A stretch of 41,584 bases of DNA from Verrucomicrobiota bacterium (GCA_020630975.1 JAHDID010000021.1:24322-65905), one strand, 5' to 3'. Positions 18,586-27,630 are shown, counted from the first letter of the stretch. Notes: generated by a model not told the origin, from the letters alone. Numbers and translations are program-made.

Positions 18586-18623
18586 ATTGTACCCTATTCA
18601 ATAAAAACTGTACCCTATTGAAT
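18586..18623 (-). repeat. Paired 17-bp repeat, 21-bp period (copy B)
   Basis: On the plus strand, ATTGTACCCTATTCAAT lies at 18586-18602 and ACTGTACCCTATTGAAT at 18607-18623, with a 4-nt AAAA spacer and 21-bp period. Orientation relative to the downstream gene is opposite to copies A and C. The second unit contains the TTG (18618-18620) proposed as the start of the squalene-cyclase-like gene. Confidence 0.9.
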
Positions 18624-19673
18624 TTACTCCTCCTCTTCTCCTTCTCTCCCTTTCTCCTCTTCTCAAACCTCAACGCCCAATCCCTCTCCAACGCAGTATT
18701 CCAAAAGCACCAAACCGCCGTCGAGCTAGCCGTCGACCGCGGCCTAAAACACCTCGCCGAAGCCCAAAACCCCGACGGCACCTACGACGACGACTACGGT
18801 CGCTCCACCGGCGTGGTCTCCCTAGTCGGCATGGCCTACCTATCCGCCGGCCACACTCCAGGCTATGGTCAATACGGCAAGTCGCTAGAGCGCTGCATCG
18901 ACTACGTGCTAGCCAGCCAGCGCAGCAATGGCATGCTCGACCAAGGCGACAGCGGCCATGGCATGATGTACGCGCACAATATCGCCACCCTATTTCTCTC
19001 CGAAGTCAGCGGCATGGTCGACCACCAGCGCCAAGACCGCATCGAGCGCGTGCTCGCCCGCGCCACCAAACTACTCCTAGCCGCCCAGGCCGTGCCCAAG
19101 ACCGAAGGTCACGCTGGCGGCTGGCGCTACAAACCCGAATCCAAAGATTCCGACCTCTCCTGCAGCGGCTGGGCACTCATGGCCCTGCGTTCCGCCAAGC
19201 TGAACGGTGCCGCCATCCCCGATCGAGCTATCGACAAAGCTGTGCGCTACATCTTCAAAAACCACAACAAAGAGTCCGGCTCCTTTGGCTACACCAACTA
19301 TTGGAAAAATGCCCAGTCCCTCACCGGCTGCGGCCTACTCTGCCTAGAGCTCTGCGGCTACCACGGCACCGACAGTACCTATCGCTCAGGCGATTTCATC
19401 CTCCAGCATCGCAACGATATCGTCGACAAAGCCCACGAGTACTACGCCAACTACTACAATGCCCAAGGCATGTTCCAGCTAGGTGGCAAATACTGGCAAC
19501 AATACGCCGACTGGATGTACTCCGAGTACCTACCCAAACAACAAATCAACGGCTCCTGGACCAACGGCCGCATCGGCACCACCTACGGCACGTCGATGAT
19601 GGTACTGTCCTTCACCGTACCCTATCGCCAGCTTCCTATTTATCAGCGGGATGAAACGGTGGACGAGAGGTGA
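18618..19673 (+). CDS. Secreted squalene-cyclase/prenyltransferase-repeat protein
   Basis: The frame is open from 18414, but there is no ATG between 18483 and the conserved part. Starting at the TTG at 18618 gives a clean signal peptide (MNLLLLFSFSPFLLFSNLNA) and 351 residues. The alternative ATG at 18483 lies inside a dispersed repeat and would add a Pro/Ser-rich N terminus that does not look like a protein. The mature part is an alpha/alpha-barrel with QNPDGTYDDDYGRS, GGWRYKPESKDSDLSCSGWALMALRS and QQINGSWTNGRIGTTYGTSMMVLS, the QW-like repeats of the squalene/oxidosqualene cyclase superfamily. It has no DXDD catalytic motif, so it is probably a structural or binding member. Its pairing with a DUF4175-like gene is common in PVC bacteria. 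Confidence 0.83.
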   Translation: MNLLLLFSFSPFLLFSNLNAQSLSNAVFQKHQTAVELAVDRGLKHLAEAQNPDGTYDDDYGRSTGVVSLVGMAYLSAGHTPGYGQYGKSLERCIDYVLASQRSNGMLDQGDSGHGMMYAHNIATLFLSEVSGMVDHQRQDRIERVLARATKLLLAAQAVPKTEGHAGGWRYKPESKDSDLSCSGWALMALRSAKLNGAAIPDRAIDKAVRYIFKNHNKESGSFGYTNYWKNAQSLTGCGLLCLELCGYHGTDSTYRSGDFILQHRNDIVDKAHEYYANYYNAQGMFQLGGKYWQQYADWMYSEYLPKQQINGSWTNGRIGTTYGTSMMVLSFTVPYRQLPIYQRDETVDER

Positions 19674-19708
19674 TCACAACGTCTTACACTTTGCGAAACC
19701 AGTAGCCG

Positions 19709-20728
19709 CTAGCTCGGCTCCAAAATAGAACCTGAAAAACAAAGTGGATTTTCCACAGTACCATCTTTTAGTTTGGCCAGATGTTGATTGTGAAAACGGT
19801 CGAACATGAACTCATTGTAGCTAGAGTCCCACGTTAGCTGCATCGGACCTCGGCAGGTTACGGCATTGGTGTCGAGTGGTGGCGACATACCGAGTAGCAG
19901 ATGATTGTTCAGCACGTGTTGCTTTTGCTTCTTTCGGGCAGCATCGCAGTGCACCAGCTGGCTGCAGCACACCCGCCTACCTCGTTTCACGTGTCGCTTC
20001 ACAAAGCTCTTATCTGGGTGATTGTGCCCACCTTTTGTCCCTACCGACACAAAGACTTCGGAGGGTTGGATTTTGTCGAAACACCCTTCGTAGCTAGCTG
20101 CATCCCGTTTGATCGGTGCTCCATGGTGCGGGCCTACCAGCATGAGTGGCTCATCATCTGTGCAGACCTCAGTGAGAGTCTGCATGGATGCATCTCCTGG
20201 CCATATTACCTGCCGCTCGTCGTGGATATCTAGGCAGATGATACCAGATACCTCATTGGGCTTTGGACCTTTTCTTGCCAGATTGTCGATTGCATCCCCG
20301 AAATCCGGGTGAACTGCAGAGATTAGGATCGAGCCATCATCGTTCCAATACAGATGCTTAGGCTGCTCATCTACCTCTAGTCGGCTGAGCTTGATCTTAC
20401 CTTTTGTGTGATAACTTTTCACTATCTGGAGCAGCTCTTTGATCTTCTCTGTATCACGATCGATCATCATGACCAGGCGGTCGATTCGTGTGTGATACCT
20501 CTCTAGCAGATCGTCGAGACAGCCTACATGGTCCTCATCATTATGAGTGATGACAATAGTGTTAATGCTAAGATCTGGCCGCTCGTGCAACCACTCGACA
20601 AGAGCACTGCGCGGCGGCCCTACATCGATGATGAAAAGCTCACCGTTTGGCAGATGGATCACAGAGCAATCGCCCTGCCCCACATCCCAAAAATCAACTT
20701 TAAGCTTGATCGGGCTAGTCTCAGCCAT
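19709..20728 (-). CDS. ComEC-like metallo-beta-lactamase-fold hydrolase
   Basis: 339 residues, soluble, with no membrane segments. The metal-binding motif is THNDEDHVG (His62, Asp64, Asp66, His67). WDVGQGDC at 14-21, WPGDA with Asp179, and PHHGA with His201/202 are the ComEC/Rec2-type MBL signatures. Stand-alone members are candidate nucleases or phosphodiesterases; the substrate is unknown. The start ATG at 20728 overlaps the end of the preceding gene by 8 bp, so it is translationally coupled. It is the last gene of the defence operon starting at hsdR. After the MBL core, about 130 residues have no recognised domain. Confidence 0.87.
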   Translation of the reverse strand: MAETSPIKLKVDFWDVGQGDCSVIHLPNGELFIIDVGPPRSALVEWLHERPDLSINTIVITHNDEDHVGCLDDLLERYHTRIDRLVMMIDRDTEKIKELLQIVKSYHTKGKIKLSRLEVDEQPKHLYWNDDGSILISAVHPDFGDAIDNLARKGPKPNEVSGIICLDIHDERQVIWPGDASMQTLTEVCTDDEPLMLVGPHHGAPIKRDAASYEGCFDKIQPSEVFVSVGTKGGHNHPDKSFVKRHVKRGRRVCCSQLVHCDAARKKQKQHVLNNHLLLGMSPPLDTNAVTCRGPMQLTWDSSYNEFMFDRFHNQHLAKLKDGTVENPLCFSGSILEPS

Positions 20729-21461
20729 TTCGTTTCTTTTCTAGCCTCTCTAGGATGAAGTCTGGAACGTCATCGTTAGTCAGGGCTGGGATCTCGGCAA
20801 GAGCCTGGTCGACGTCTTCGATAGCAGGGCGCGGGGTTACCCCTCTTATTCCGACGATCTCACCGTCATCATCGACGGTAAACCAAGCGCCAAACCTCTG
20901 CCCATCCTCCAAGACTCGCAACTGATTGGCTAGTGCTTCGCTCAATTCGATTCGATCGGTAAGATATTCCAGGAAAACGCGGGCTCGGTCGCGGATGACT
21001 GTCGCCTCGCGATACCTGGGCATCTCTCGACTCTGGCAAAACTGGCGGTAGTCGACATCCTTACAGATGTTTTCGAAACACACTTCCTCGGTCTCAGTTA
21101 GCTCACCTTGCAGCGACTTGCCGTAAAGCTCTAGAAAGCGTCTGCCCACATGTTTGGGTAACTCCTGAATTTCCCGTAGGTCTACCTGTAGCCCCCATCC
21201 GATAATCTCAACAACACCCTCGGCATCGGTTAACCCGATCTTCAGAGACCGATTGGCCCGAAGAGGCTTTACTTCCCCTACTGGAAACGAGGTCCCACCG
21301 TACTCCATCTCCACATCGAATTCTTGATGCGGGATGATTGTTGCAGTCTTGAAATCGGCCTCAACTCGCCATTCCTTCTCCAGCCCTTCGATTAGATCAA
21401 TCGAAGTTGGCTGAGAAGCTAGGCCCTCAGTTATTTTGCCGTCTAGTGTAGCTGCACTCAT
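20721..21461 (-). CDS. Unknown protein, middle gene of the MBL/TIGR04255-like trio
   Basis: 246 residues from the ATG at 21461, whose ATGA overlaps the TGA of the upstream gene. The frame extends 12 nt further, but this start is better. The first 100 residues look beta-rich (EVVEIIGWGLQVDLREI). A helical, charged middle follows with ICKDVDYRQFCQSREMPRYREATVIRDRARVFLEYL, and the C-terminal part includes WFTVDDDGEIVGIRGVTPRP. No signal peptide, membrane segment or known catalytic motif is visible and I do not recognise a family. Tight coupling on both sides suggests it forms a complex with its neighbours or acts in the same process. Confidence 0.8.
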   Translation of the reverse strand: MSAATLDGKITEGLASQPTSIDLIEGLEKEWRVEADFKTATIIPHQEFDVEMEYGGTSFPVGEVKPLRANRSLKIGLTDAEGVVEIIGWGLQVDLREIQELPKHVGRRFLELYGKSLQGELTETEEVCFENICKDVDYRQFCQSREMPRYREATVIRDRARVFLEYLTDRIELSEALANQLRVLEDGQRFGAWFTVDDDGEIVGIRGVTPRPAIEDVDQALAEIPALTNDDVPDFILERLEKKRNG

Positions 21462-22270
21462 CCTTGGAAACAATTTAACGCATCTTCAGAAAATTGCGCT
21501 TGAAACTGACTGAGGATCAATTTGTGGGCGCTGTCTAGCTCTTTTAGAGCCTCAGATAGGGGCTGATCTTCTCGAGCAGACAAGCTGCTATATTCGAACA
21601 CTACGTTGAAACCACTCTCCGCAGCCGATTCGAAGTTGATCTTCAAAACTGCATCATTCCCGACTGGCTGATTCGTTTCGATTTTGAATGGTGCTTGATA
21701 AGCGGCTACTTGGCCATTGGGACTTGGAATAAACGAAAGGATCTTACTCAAAGACAGCTTCCCATTCGCCCAAAGATCAGGGAATCGTCCCAATCCGATA
21801 TCGTTCACATAACGCAGCGTTATGCCTCCCAGATGATCGAGTCCAAATGATTCAATAAAATCAGGGGTCCACCGCTCGACTTCAGATTCTAGCGCGCTAA
21901 ACCGAGTGACATCTTCGGACTGCCGCCATTGAGAGAATCTTAGCACTTGAGGCAGTGGCTTAGCCAGAGGATCGGTTTCGATCGATGGAACAACCTCGAT
22001 CCCCATAACTGGCTTCGAATCAATTTTATTTAACAGTTGGGGGATCTGATAGAGGCGTGCTTTAGGTTTGGGAATACCGCCAGCATCCTCGATCCGAAAC
22101 ATCCAAAACTGGCGAATGTCCTGGGCATTGTACTGACCGTTCTCTGCGACTTTCGCTAACCAATTGGGGATCTCCGACTCGAAGAGCGTCTCATCTAGAT
22201 CAATCTTGATGTCTAGGCACCGTTGGACTACTGGCGAATTTGTAAAGGAGCTGAGGTCTTCGCTGTTCAT
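21458..22270 (-). CDS. TIGR04255-like protein
   Basis: 270 residues, cytosolic. Several features fit TIGR04255, a sporadically distributed family of unknown function. They are a central RFSALESEVERWTPDFIES followed by GITLRYVNDIGL, and a C-terminal helix with LDSAHKLILSQFQAQFSEDAL, matching the family's x-I-G-L-R-Y-x-N and LDxxHxxI..xF....T.EA patterns as I remember them. The N-terminal conserved block is weaker, so the call is tentative. The gene starts 28 bp after the PD-(D/E)XK nuclease gene and its stop overlaps the next ATG by 4 bp. Confidence 0.6.
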   Translation of the reverse strand: MNSEDLSSFTNSPVVQRCLDIKIDLDETLFESEIPNWLAKVAENGQYNAQDIRQFWMFRIEDAGGIPKPKARLYQIPQLLNKIDSKPVMGIEVVPSIETDPLAKPLPQVLRFSQWRQSEDVTRFSALESEVERWTPDFIESFGLDHLGGITLRYVNDIGLGRFPDLWANGKLSLSKILSFIPSPNGQVAAYQAPFKIETNQPVGNDAVLKINFESAAESGFNVVFEYSSLSAREDQPLSEALKELDSAHKLILSQFQAQFSEDALNCFQG

Positions 22271-22298
22271 CGATTGTTAGTAATTAGAGATTCAGTTA

Positions 22299-23369
22299 TC
22301 ACTTCCCTTTAAGAAACGTAACCGTATTTTGAACTACAGGCACAATTTCATTGACTATTGTTCCTTGATCAACATCGAGATCGTCCCAACGTTTTAAGGT
22401 TTCCTTGCCGCGTTCATTCACGGAATTTTTGTACCTTGGAAATTCGTTTTTTATGTTCTTGAGTACTTCTGGTTGGAGCTCTTTTCCTTCTTTCCGGCTC
22501 GCCAAGAGGAACACCCAACCCCGTTCCCAAATCCAAAGCTCGAAGACAATTCCTTGCTGTAAATCAAAGATGACTCCACGTTTTGAGTGTATCCATTGAT
22601 TAATCGATGGATCATCCAGTTCGCGGCGCACCAAATCAGAAATACTAGCTGTTCGAGAACCCAGTTTTTTGATAAACTGATTTTTGATTTTCAACAAATG
22701 ATCAATGCTATCTATATTCGATCTATAAAACTCTTCTTCAGGTGTGAAATCCATACTGCTGGGCTGTGCGAGTTGTTTGGTGGTTTTGATGAAATCTAGG
22801 AGGTATTGCAGCCACTTCGGATCGGCTTGATGGAGGTGTGGGCCTAAGTTGTTTTCCAATTCCTCCCACAACTGGTCGTAGGTGATTGATTGGAAATCGG
22901 GTATTTCCTCAGAGGCTACTGGGTGCAAGCCCAGTACAAATTTAAGGGCTTGGTTGTCGTTTTCTTTTACCAGCTTATCAATAGACTTCGAATAATCGGC
23001 GAAGTCATTGGCTAACCAATGGTAAATCTTATTCTCAATCGCTATGGTATGGGTTTCCGTGTTGATAACCAAGTCGATTCGGTTTCCTTCGTCAGTCGAG
23101 CGTTCACGGTTTATCTCCATGCAATTGCTCGAAATTGCGCCGTCTTTGACTCCTGCCAATTTCCCTAGGGATTGAAGCAGCAGATCTCCGAGGCCATGTT
23201 CCTCTTCGGGGTCGAAGTAGAAACTCAGAATATTGCTGCAGACATTCTCGTAGTGAGGGTAGCCTGCGACCTGCATAATCGTCCGAGAGGAGCGTTCGCT
23301 AGGCAATTGCTCTAACTCAACGAGAAGTTGCTTGTATTTTTCCAAACTATCTACTGCTGTATGGCTCAT
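22299..23369 (-). CDS. PD-(D/E)XK nuclease superfamily protein (PDDEXK_4-like)
   Basis: 356 residues from the ATG at 23369. A TTG at 23405 overlapping the previous gene is an alternative. The nuclease core is RIDLVI (Asp99), a turn, then IAIENKI (Glu112, Lys114), giving D-x(n)-E-x-K. It is preceded by HYENVCSNILSFYFDP, the usual opening of this family, with Glu41 likely catalytic. The remaining about 200 residues are helical with a C-terminal beta region. Such proteins are found in restriction and anti-phage islands and are inferred to cut DNA. GC content is lower than in the hsdR and hsdM genes. Confidence 0.83.
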   Translation of the reverse strand: MSHTAVDSLEKYKQLLVELEQLPSERSSRTIMQVAGYPHYENVCSNILSFYFDPEEEHGLGDLLLQSLGKLAGVKDGAISSNCMEINRERSTDEGNRIDLVINTETHTIAIENKIYHWLANDFADYSKSIDKLVKENDNQALKFVLGLHPVASEEIPDFQSITYDQLWEELENNLGPHLHQADPKWLQYLLDFIKTTKQLAQPSSMDFTPEEEFYRSNIDSIDHLLKIKNQFIKKLGSRTASISDLVRRELDDPSINQWIHSKRGVIFDLQQGIVFELWIWERGWVFLLASRKEGKELQPEVLKNIKNEFPRYKNSVNERGKETLKRWDDLDVDQGTIVNEIVPVVQNTVTFLKGK

Positions 23370-23397
23370 AGGTCTCTGGCGTTTATTCGAGTGACTT

Positions 23398-24393
23398 TCA
23401 CTCAATCGGCCAAAGGACCGTGGTAAGTGGCAAAAGCAACTTTCCTTCCGTGTCGAAGCTCGAATAGTACGTTTCGATCAGTCGGGCTAGACCATCTAGG
23501 TCGAGTAAGGTGATGGGTAGCTCGGAGCGGTCGCCTTCGTATCTGGCATCTTTTGAGAAGCCAACGGTGGATAGGTAGATGCCTCGGTCGCCTTTTCTCA
23601 GAGCTCCGATGAAGCTACGGATATCTTGGGAGCCCATCTTGGTGCCTTTGCGGTGCTTGACCTCGGCTTTGATTCTTGGCTCCTGTAGGCCGAGGCCGTC
23701 GGGCGAGGCCATCACGTCGACTCCGCGATCGGCGCCTATGGGGCTGACGGTGGTGCGGTAGCCCATGGCTCGGAGTACGGCGGCTAGTAGCTCCTCCATC
23801 TGTCGGTCGTCGAGTAGCACGATGCGATCTTTGAGTTTCTCGCGAGCCTCTTGAATCAAGTTATCTCGATCGGCGAATTCTGTGACTTCGTCTTCTGCGG
23901 TAGGTTCGGTAGGATCAGGGGCTTGGGTTTGGCCCTGAGATACACGCAGCATGTCTTGGGCTGCATCCTCGGGTAGCTTGAACAGCGTCAGCGGCGACCC
24001 TAGGGAGTTTTTGGTAGCTACTTTCAGGCTGTCGCGGAATATCGATCGATTGATCCAGTTCACCTTACGCCGATGCGGATTCTCACGGTCGGATAGCTCT
24101 GGGTAGTAGCCACCGACGAATATGCCCGGCCAGTAGCAGCGAGCACCGGCATCGTAGGTGATGATGTGGTCGCCTTCGGAGATGTCGTTGGCGAAGCGGT
24201 AGAGCATACCGACCGGAGTAGCGATCTCTTGCCGCGAGGCATTGGGTAGGCTTTGGGATTTGATCTCGATCAGAGTCTCTTTCGACTTGCCGGTCAGGTC
24301 TTCGTGGATTCCGAAACCGACGCCGACATAACCCGCCTCGAATTCCTCTAGCGATTCACCGCCGTTTGATCTGACCATCCAGATGGTATTCAT
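23398..24393 (-). CDS. Mrr-type restriction endonuclease with N-terminal EVE/PUA-like domain
   Basis: 331 residues. The C-terminal Mrr_cat domain has GADRGVDVMA (Asp226) and IKAEVKH (Glu244, Lys246), followed by SQDIRSFIGAL, the classic D-EVK-Q arrangement of type IV enzymes. The N-terminal about 145 residues (IWMVRSNGG..LEEFEAGYVGVGFG, DHIITYDAGARCYWPGIFVG) resemble the PUA/EVE-like modules found on Mrr proteins, which could read modified bases. The start ATG at 24393 overlaps the hsdS stop by 4 bp, so it is translated with the type I genes. Type IV nucleases normally attack foreign modified DNA, so the HsdM mark presumably has to be tolerated. Confidence 0.9.
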   Translation of the reverse strand: MNTIWMVRSNGGESLEEFEAGYVGVGFGIHEDLTGKSKETLIEIKSQSLPNASRQEIATPVGMLYRFANDISEGDHIITYDAGARCYWPGIFVGGYYPELSDRENPHRRKVNWINRSIFRDSLKVATKNSLGSPLTLFKLPEDAAQDMLRVSQGQTQAPDPTEPTAEDEVTEFADRDNLIQEAREKLKDRIVLLDDRQMEELLAAVLRAMGYRTTVSPIGADRGVDVMASPDGLGLQEPRIKAEVKHRKGTKMGSQDIRSFIGALRKGDRGIYLSTVGFSKDARYEGDRSELPITLLDLDGLARLIETYYSSFDTEGKLLLPLTTVLWPIE

Positions 24394-26144
24394 GATTCTT
24401 TTGATTCTTGAGTGGCTGAGGTGACGATGCTGTCGGTGAGGGTTATTTGAGTAGCTTGGGCAGATGCAAGTCTATTGTGCAGGCGACCGCACAGCGTCAA
24501 AATCTGACTAACCTTTGCGACAATACGATGCTGTTCATTTAAGGGAGGAAGAGGGAATGGTAGTAGATCTATGTCTTTGTTATTTATTTGGGGGACGCTA
24601 GTTCCCGAGTTAAGGCTCGCTAGATCAATGGTATCTAACCAAACCCTTGTCCATTCGAGGCTTACTAGCGAATAAGGAGTTACTGTCATTATATTCAGGT
24701 CAACAAAAATTGACTGAAAAATATACCGCTTCTTATTAGTCGCTATGGCTCCTCCCCTTTTGGGAAATGCAATACTATTTTTTGGGATTAATTGAGCAAC
24801 ATCATTCTCTGATGGGTTAATAAATCTAGTCGAAGTAACCAGCTCTTCTGTGTTTTCAACCAGATTCATGTCTCCCACTTTACAAAATGGATATTTACCT
24901 TTTTCCAATTCCTTTTCCTTTGGGAAAGCTGTTCCACTTTTTAATGTAACACACGTACCGAAGGAGCACCATTCCCAGCCTTCAGGGGGCACGTAGGGCT
25001 GCTCATTAACGGGAGGCAATTTCAATTCTTTTTGCTTCTTTATCTTTCCTTTTTCGATTAACGTCTCTTTCTCGGAATTAATCAGCTTCAATAACTCCGA
25101 AGCAGGCTCATCCTCGGGATCTTGGGGGACTAGTTTGCCCATTACGGCTAGTTGGAGGATGGCTTGTTTTAAGTGGTCGATGCTGGATTCGGTGGTGAAG
25201 AGAAGGTCGAAATTGGATTCCAGTTTTTGCCAGGCTTGTTGAAATTGGGCGGCGTCGTTGGTGGCGGAGGTTAGGGCGTCGAGCAGTGTGGTCACCAGCG
25301 TTTCATGGGTGGCGATTTGGTCTTCGGTTTGTTGCTCCAGCTGGTCGCAGAGAGCCATCAACTCATCCACCTTCGCCACGATTCGCTTTTGCTCGGCTAG
25401 GGGTGGGAGGGGGATAGTGTAGATATTCAGCTTATTCCCGACCAAGTGCTTGATTGTAGAACCGGAAAAATATTCTTCTAAAACTCCCGATCTTGCATCA
25501 GCGGTCAGACACATTTGGAGAAATTCCGGCAAGTTACCCGCTAGTGTTCTCGCTCTATGCAACGCCTTTTGGAAATACATAGGCCCAGTGCTTTCCTCGT
25601 TCCAAATAGCACACCTTCCCGGCTCTCCTCCTTCACAAATTAATAGATCGCCTTTGGTCAGAATGAATTCCTGCTGTTCTTCAGGAGGAATTTTCATCGT
25701 TTTTAAATCATCAAGTTCAAACTGATGCCACTGAACATTTGTGTTTCTCAAATACACGCATTCTTCACCTTTGTTCTTAGCCTTATCCAACATCTTTCCT
25801 AGACGAGAAATAGCAATATCCGAGAAGCGAACCCAAGACCAATTTTCAGGTACAGCATACCTCTTTTCATCAGCTGAAATTGGAGGGAATTCTTTCTGTT
25901 TTTTTATTTCTCCATCTTCGAAAAGTTTCTTCTTTTCGATTTGTGATTCTCTAACCAAATCCTCTGCACACCCGTCTATCGCACTTTGCTCTACCAACAA
26001 TCCCCGAATCGCCAAATCCAATATCAACTCCCGCAGCTTTTTCACACCATACAGCTCCCGCTTTCCGCCACTACCACGGCCACTCGCTTTCTTCTCCCGA
26101 ACGGTCGAAGTCCAGAGTTCCAAGTTATCTGTAATCACATCCAT
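24390..26144 (-). CDS. hsdS: Type I restriction-modification specificity subunit
   Basis: 584 residues with the duplicated layout of HsdS. Two target-recognition domains each end in a conserved helical region: PLPPLAEQKRIVAKVDEL around 244-261 and PLPPLNEQHRIVAKVSQIL around 531-549. An N-terminal helical segment (ELYGVKKLRELILDLAIRGLLV) opens the protein. It selects the bipartite DNA target for HsdM and HsdR. The TRD stretches are visibly AT-richer than hsdM and hsdR, as expected for exchangeable domains. It begins 4 bp after the hsdM stop. Confidence 0.95.
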   Translation of the reverse strand: MDVITDNLELWTSTVREKKASGRGSGGKRELYGVKKLRELILDLAIRGLLVEQSAIDGCAEDLVRESQIEKKKLFEDGEIKKQKEFPPISADEKRYAVPENWSWVRFSDIAISRLGKMLDKAKNKGEECVYLRNTNVQWHQFELDDLKTMKIPPEEQQEFILTKGDLLICEGGEPGRCAIWNEESTGPMYFQKALHRARTLAGNLPEFLQMCLTADARSGVLEEYFSGSTIKHLVGNKLNIYTIPLPPLAEQKRIVAKVDELMALCDQLEQQTEDQIATHETLVTTLLDALTSATNDAAQFQQAWQKLESNFDLLFTTESSIDHLKQAILQLAVMGKLVPQDPEDEPASELLKLINSEKETLIEKGKIKKQKELKLPPVNEQPYVPPEGWEWCSFGTCVTLKSGTAFPKEKELEKGKYPFCKVGDMNLVENTEELVTSTRFINPSENDVAQLIPKNSIAFPKRGGAIATNKKRYIFQSIFVDLNIMTVTPYSLVSLEWTRVWLDTIDLASLNSGTSVPQINNKDIDLLPFPLPPLNEQHRIVAKVSQILTLCGRLHNRLASAQATQITLTDSIVTSATQESKES

Positions 26145-26148
26145 ACCG

Positions 26149-27588
26149 CTATTTCCCAGATAAAACCTCTGATAAAATGCCTTTCAACTGATCGCGCAGA
26201 TCCTGGATCTCGCCTTGCTGCTCGTGATACCTCGCCAGCAATTCCTCGGGATCGTGATCCTCTTCTTCGGCCTGATGAGGATTGGGTATATCGAGGTTGT
26301 AACCGCGTTCTTTGATTTCATCGATCGATACCTTCCAGGCGTGCTCGTTTTCCTCGCGCTTGTTCCACCATGCCTTCTCCGCCTCGAATTCCTCGATGCG
26401 GATGGGCTTGGTTTTGTTGTAGGACTTCACGCCTAGTGGGTAGGGGTGCTCGTAGAACCAGACTTCCTCGGTGGGTTTGCCTTTTTCGAAGAAGAGTAGG
26501 TTGGTCTTGATGCCGGTGTAGGGATTGAAGACCCCATTGGGCAGGCGGACGATGGTGTGTAGGTTGCACTCCTCTAGGAGCTTTTCTTTGATGCGGGTTT
26601 TCACGCCTTCGCCAAATAGGGTGCCATCTGGCAAAACCAGCGCGGCGCGGCCAGTGTCCTTTAGCCGACGGAGGATGAGCACTAGGAAGAGGTCAGCGGT
26701 CTCGCGGGTGCGGTAGGCGCTGGGGAAGTTCGACTCGATGCCGTCCTCCTCTCGGCCACCGAAGGGTGGATTGGTGATGATGATGTCAACTTTGTCAGAT
26801 TTGCCATAGGAGGTGAGTGGCCGGGCCAGGGTATTGTCGTGGCGGATCTGCGAGGGCACGTCGATGCCGTGTAGCAACATATTGGTAACGCATAGCTGGT
26901 GAGGCAGGGCTTTTTTCTCGACGCCGTGGATGGCGGCCTGTAGCTGCCGGCGGTGGGCATCGGAGCTGACCTGCTGGCGCAGATGCTCAATGGCGCAGGT
27001 GAGAAAGCCACCAGTGCCGCAGGCGGGGTCTAGCACCGACTCGCCCAGCTGGGGATCGATCTGGTCGACGATGAACCGGGTGACGGCACGCGGGGTGTAG
27101 AACTCGCCCGCATTGCCCGCTGCCTGTAGATCGCGCAGCAGTTGCTCGTAGAGATCACCAAAGGCGTGGCGATCGTCGGTGGTGGTGAAGTCGATCTCGT
27201 TGAGCTTGTTGATCACCTGCCGCATCAGGTGGCCTTTTTTCATGTAGTTGTAGGCATCCTCGAAGGCGTGCTTGACCACGTGGCCCATCTGATTGGCGTC
27301 GGTGAGGGTCAGGTCCTGCAGGGTGGGGAAGAGATCGTTATTGACGAAGTCGATCAAATCCTCGCCAGTGATGCCCTCGAGATCGGTGGCCCAGGCACGC
27401 CACTGGTAGCCTGCGGGGATGATCGAGACGTAGTCATCGTCCTCGGCCTCTAGCTCCTGATCGCGGTCGTCGTAGATCTTCAGAAAAAGCATCCAGACGA
27501 GCTGCGAGAGACGCTGGGCGTCGCCATCGAGGCCCTCGTCCTGGCGCATGATGTCCTGGATCGATTTGACGGTGGTAGTGAGAGACAT
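26149..27588 (-). CDS. hsdM: Type I restriction-modification adenine methyltransferase
   Basis: 479 residues from the ATG at 27588, which gives the family opening MSLTTTVKSIQDIMRQDEGLDG...LVWMLFLKIYDD. The frame opens earlier, to 27672, but that part runs into an inverted repeat. The SAM-binding motif is DPACGTGGFL at 187-196 and the N6-adenine motif NPPF is at 273-276. It pairs with HsdS to methylate adenine in the target and protects the host from HsdR. Confidence 0.96.
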   Translation of the reverse strand: MSLTTTVKSIQDIMRQDEGLDGDAQRLSQLVWMLFLKIYDDRDQELEAEDDDYVSIIPAGYQWRAWATDLEGITGEDLIDFVNNDLFPTLQDLTLTDANQMGHVVKHAFEDAYNYMKKGHLMRQVINKLNEIDFTTTDDRHAFGDLYEQLLRDLQAAGNAGEFYTPRAVTRFIVDQIDPQLGESVLDPACGTGGFLTCAIEHLRQQVSSDAHRRQLQAAIHGVEKKALPHQLCVTNMLLHGIDVPSQIRHDNTLARPLTSYGKSDKVDIIITNPPFGGREEDGIESNFPSAYRTRETADLFLVLILRRLKDTGRAALVLPDGTLFGEGVKTRIKEKLLEECNLHTIVRLPNGVFNPYTGIKTNLLFFEKGKPTEEVWFYEHPYPLGVKSYNKTKPIRIEEFEAEKAWWNKREENEHAWKVSIDEIKERGYNLDIPNPHQAEEEDHDPEELLARYHEQQGEIQDLRDQLKGILSEVLSGK

Positions 27589-27630
27589 GGGTGTGGAATT
27601 GAGGAATGAAATGATGAGTTTTTCGAGCCC

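Noticed and set aside
18414-18617. N-terminal extension of the squalene-cyclase-like protein from the ATG at 18414
   Set aside because: It overlaps the upstream gene, passes through two dispersed repeats and would bury the signal peptide about 68 residues inside the protein.
19617-19625. GTACCCTAT inside the squalene-cyclase-like gene as a fourth 17-mer copy
   Set aside because: Only 9 bases match, there is no second unit 21 bp away, and it lies in coding sequence; chance is sufficient.
23370-23405. TTG start at 23405 for the PD-(D/E)XK gene, overlapping the Mrr-like gene
   Set aside because: No ribosome-binding site precedes it and the added residues are not conserved-looking. The ATG at 23369 is preferred, though the TTG cannot be excluded.
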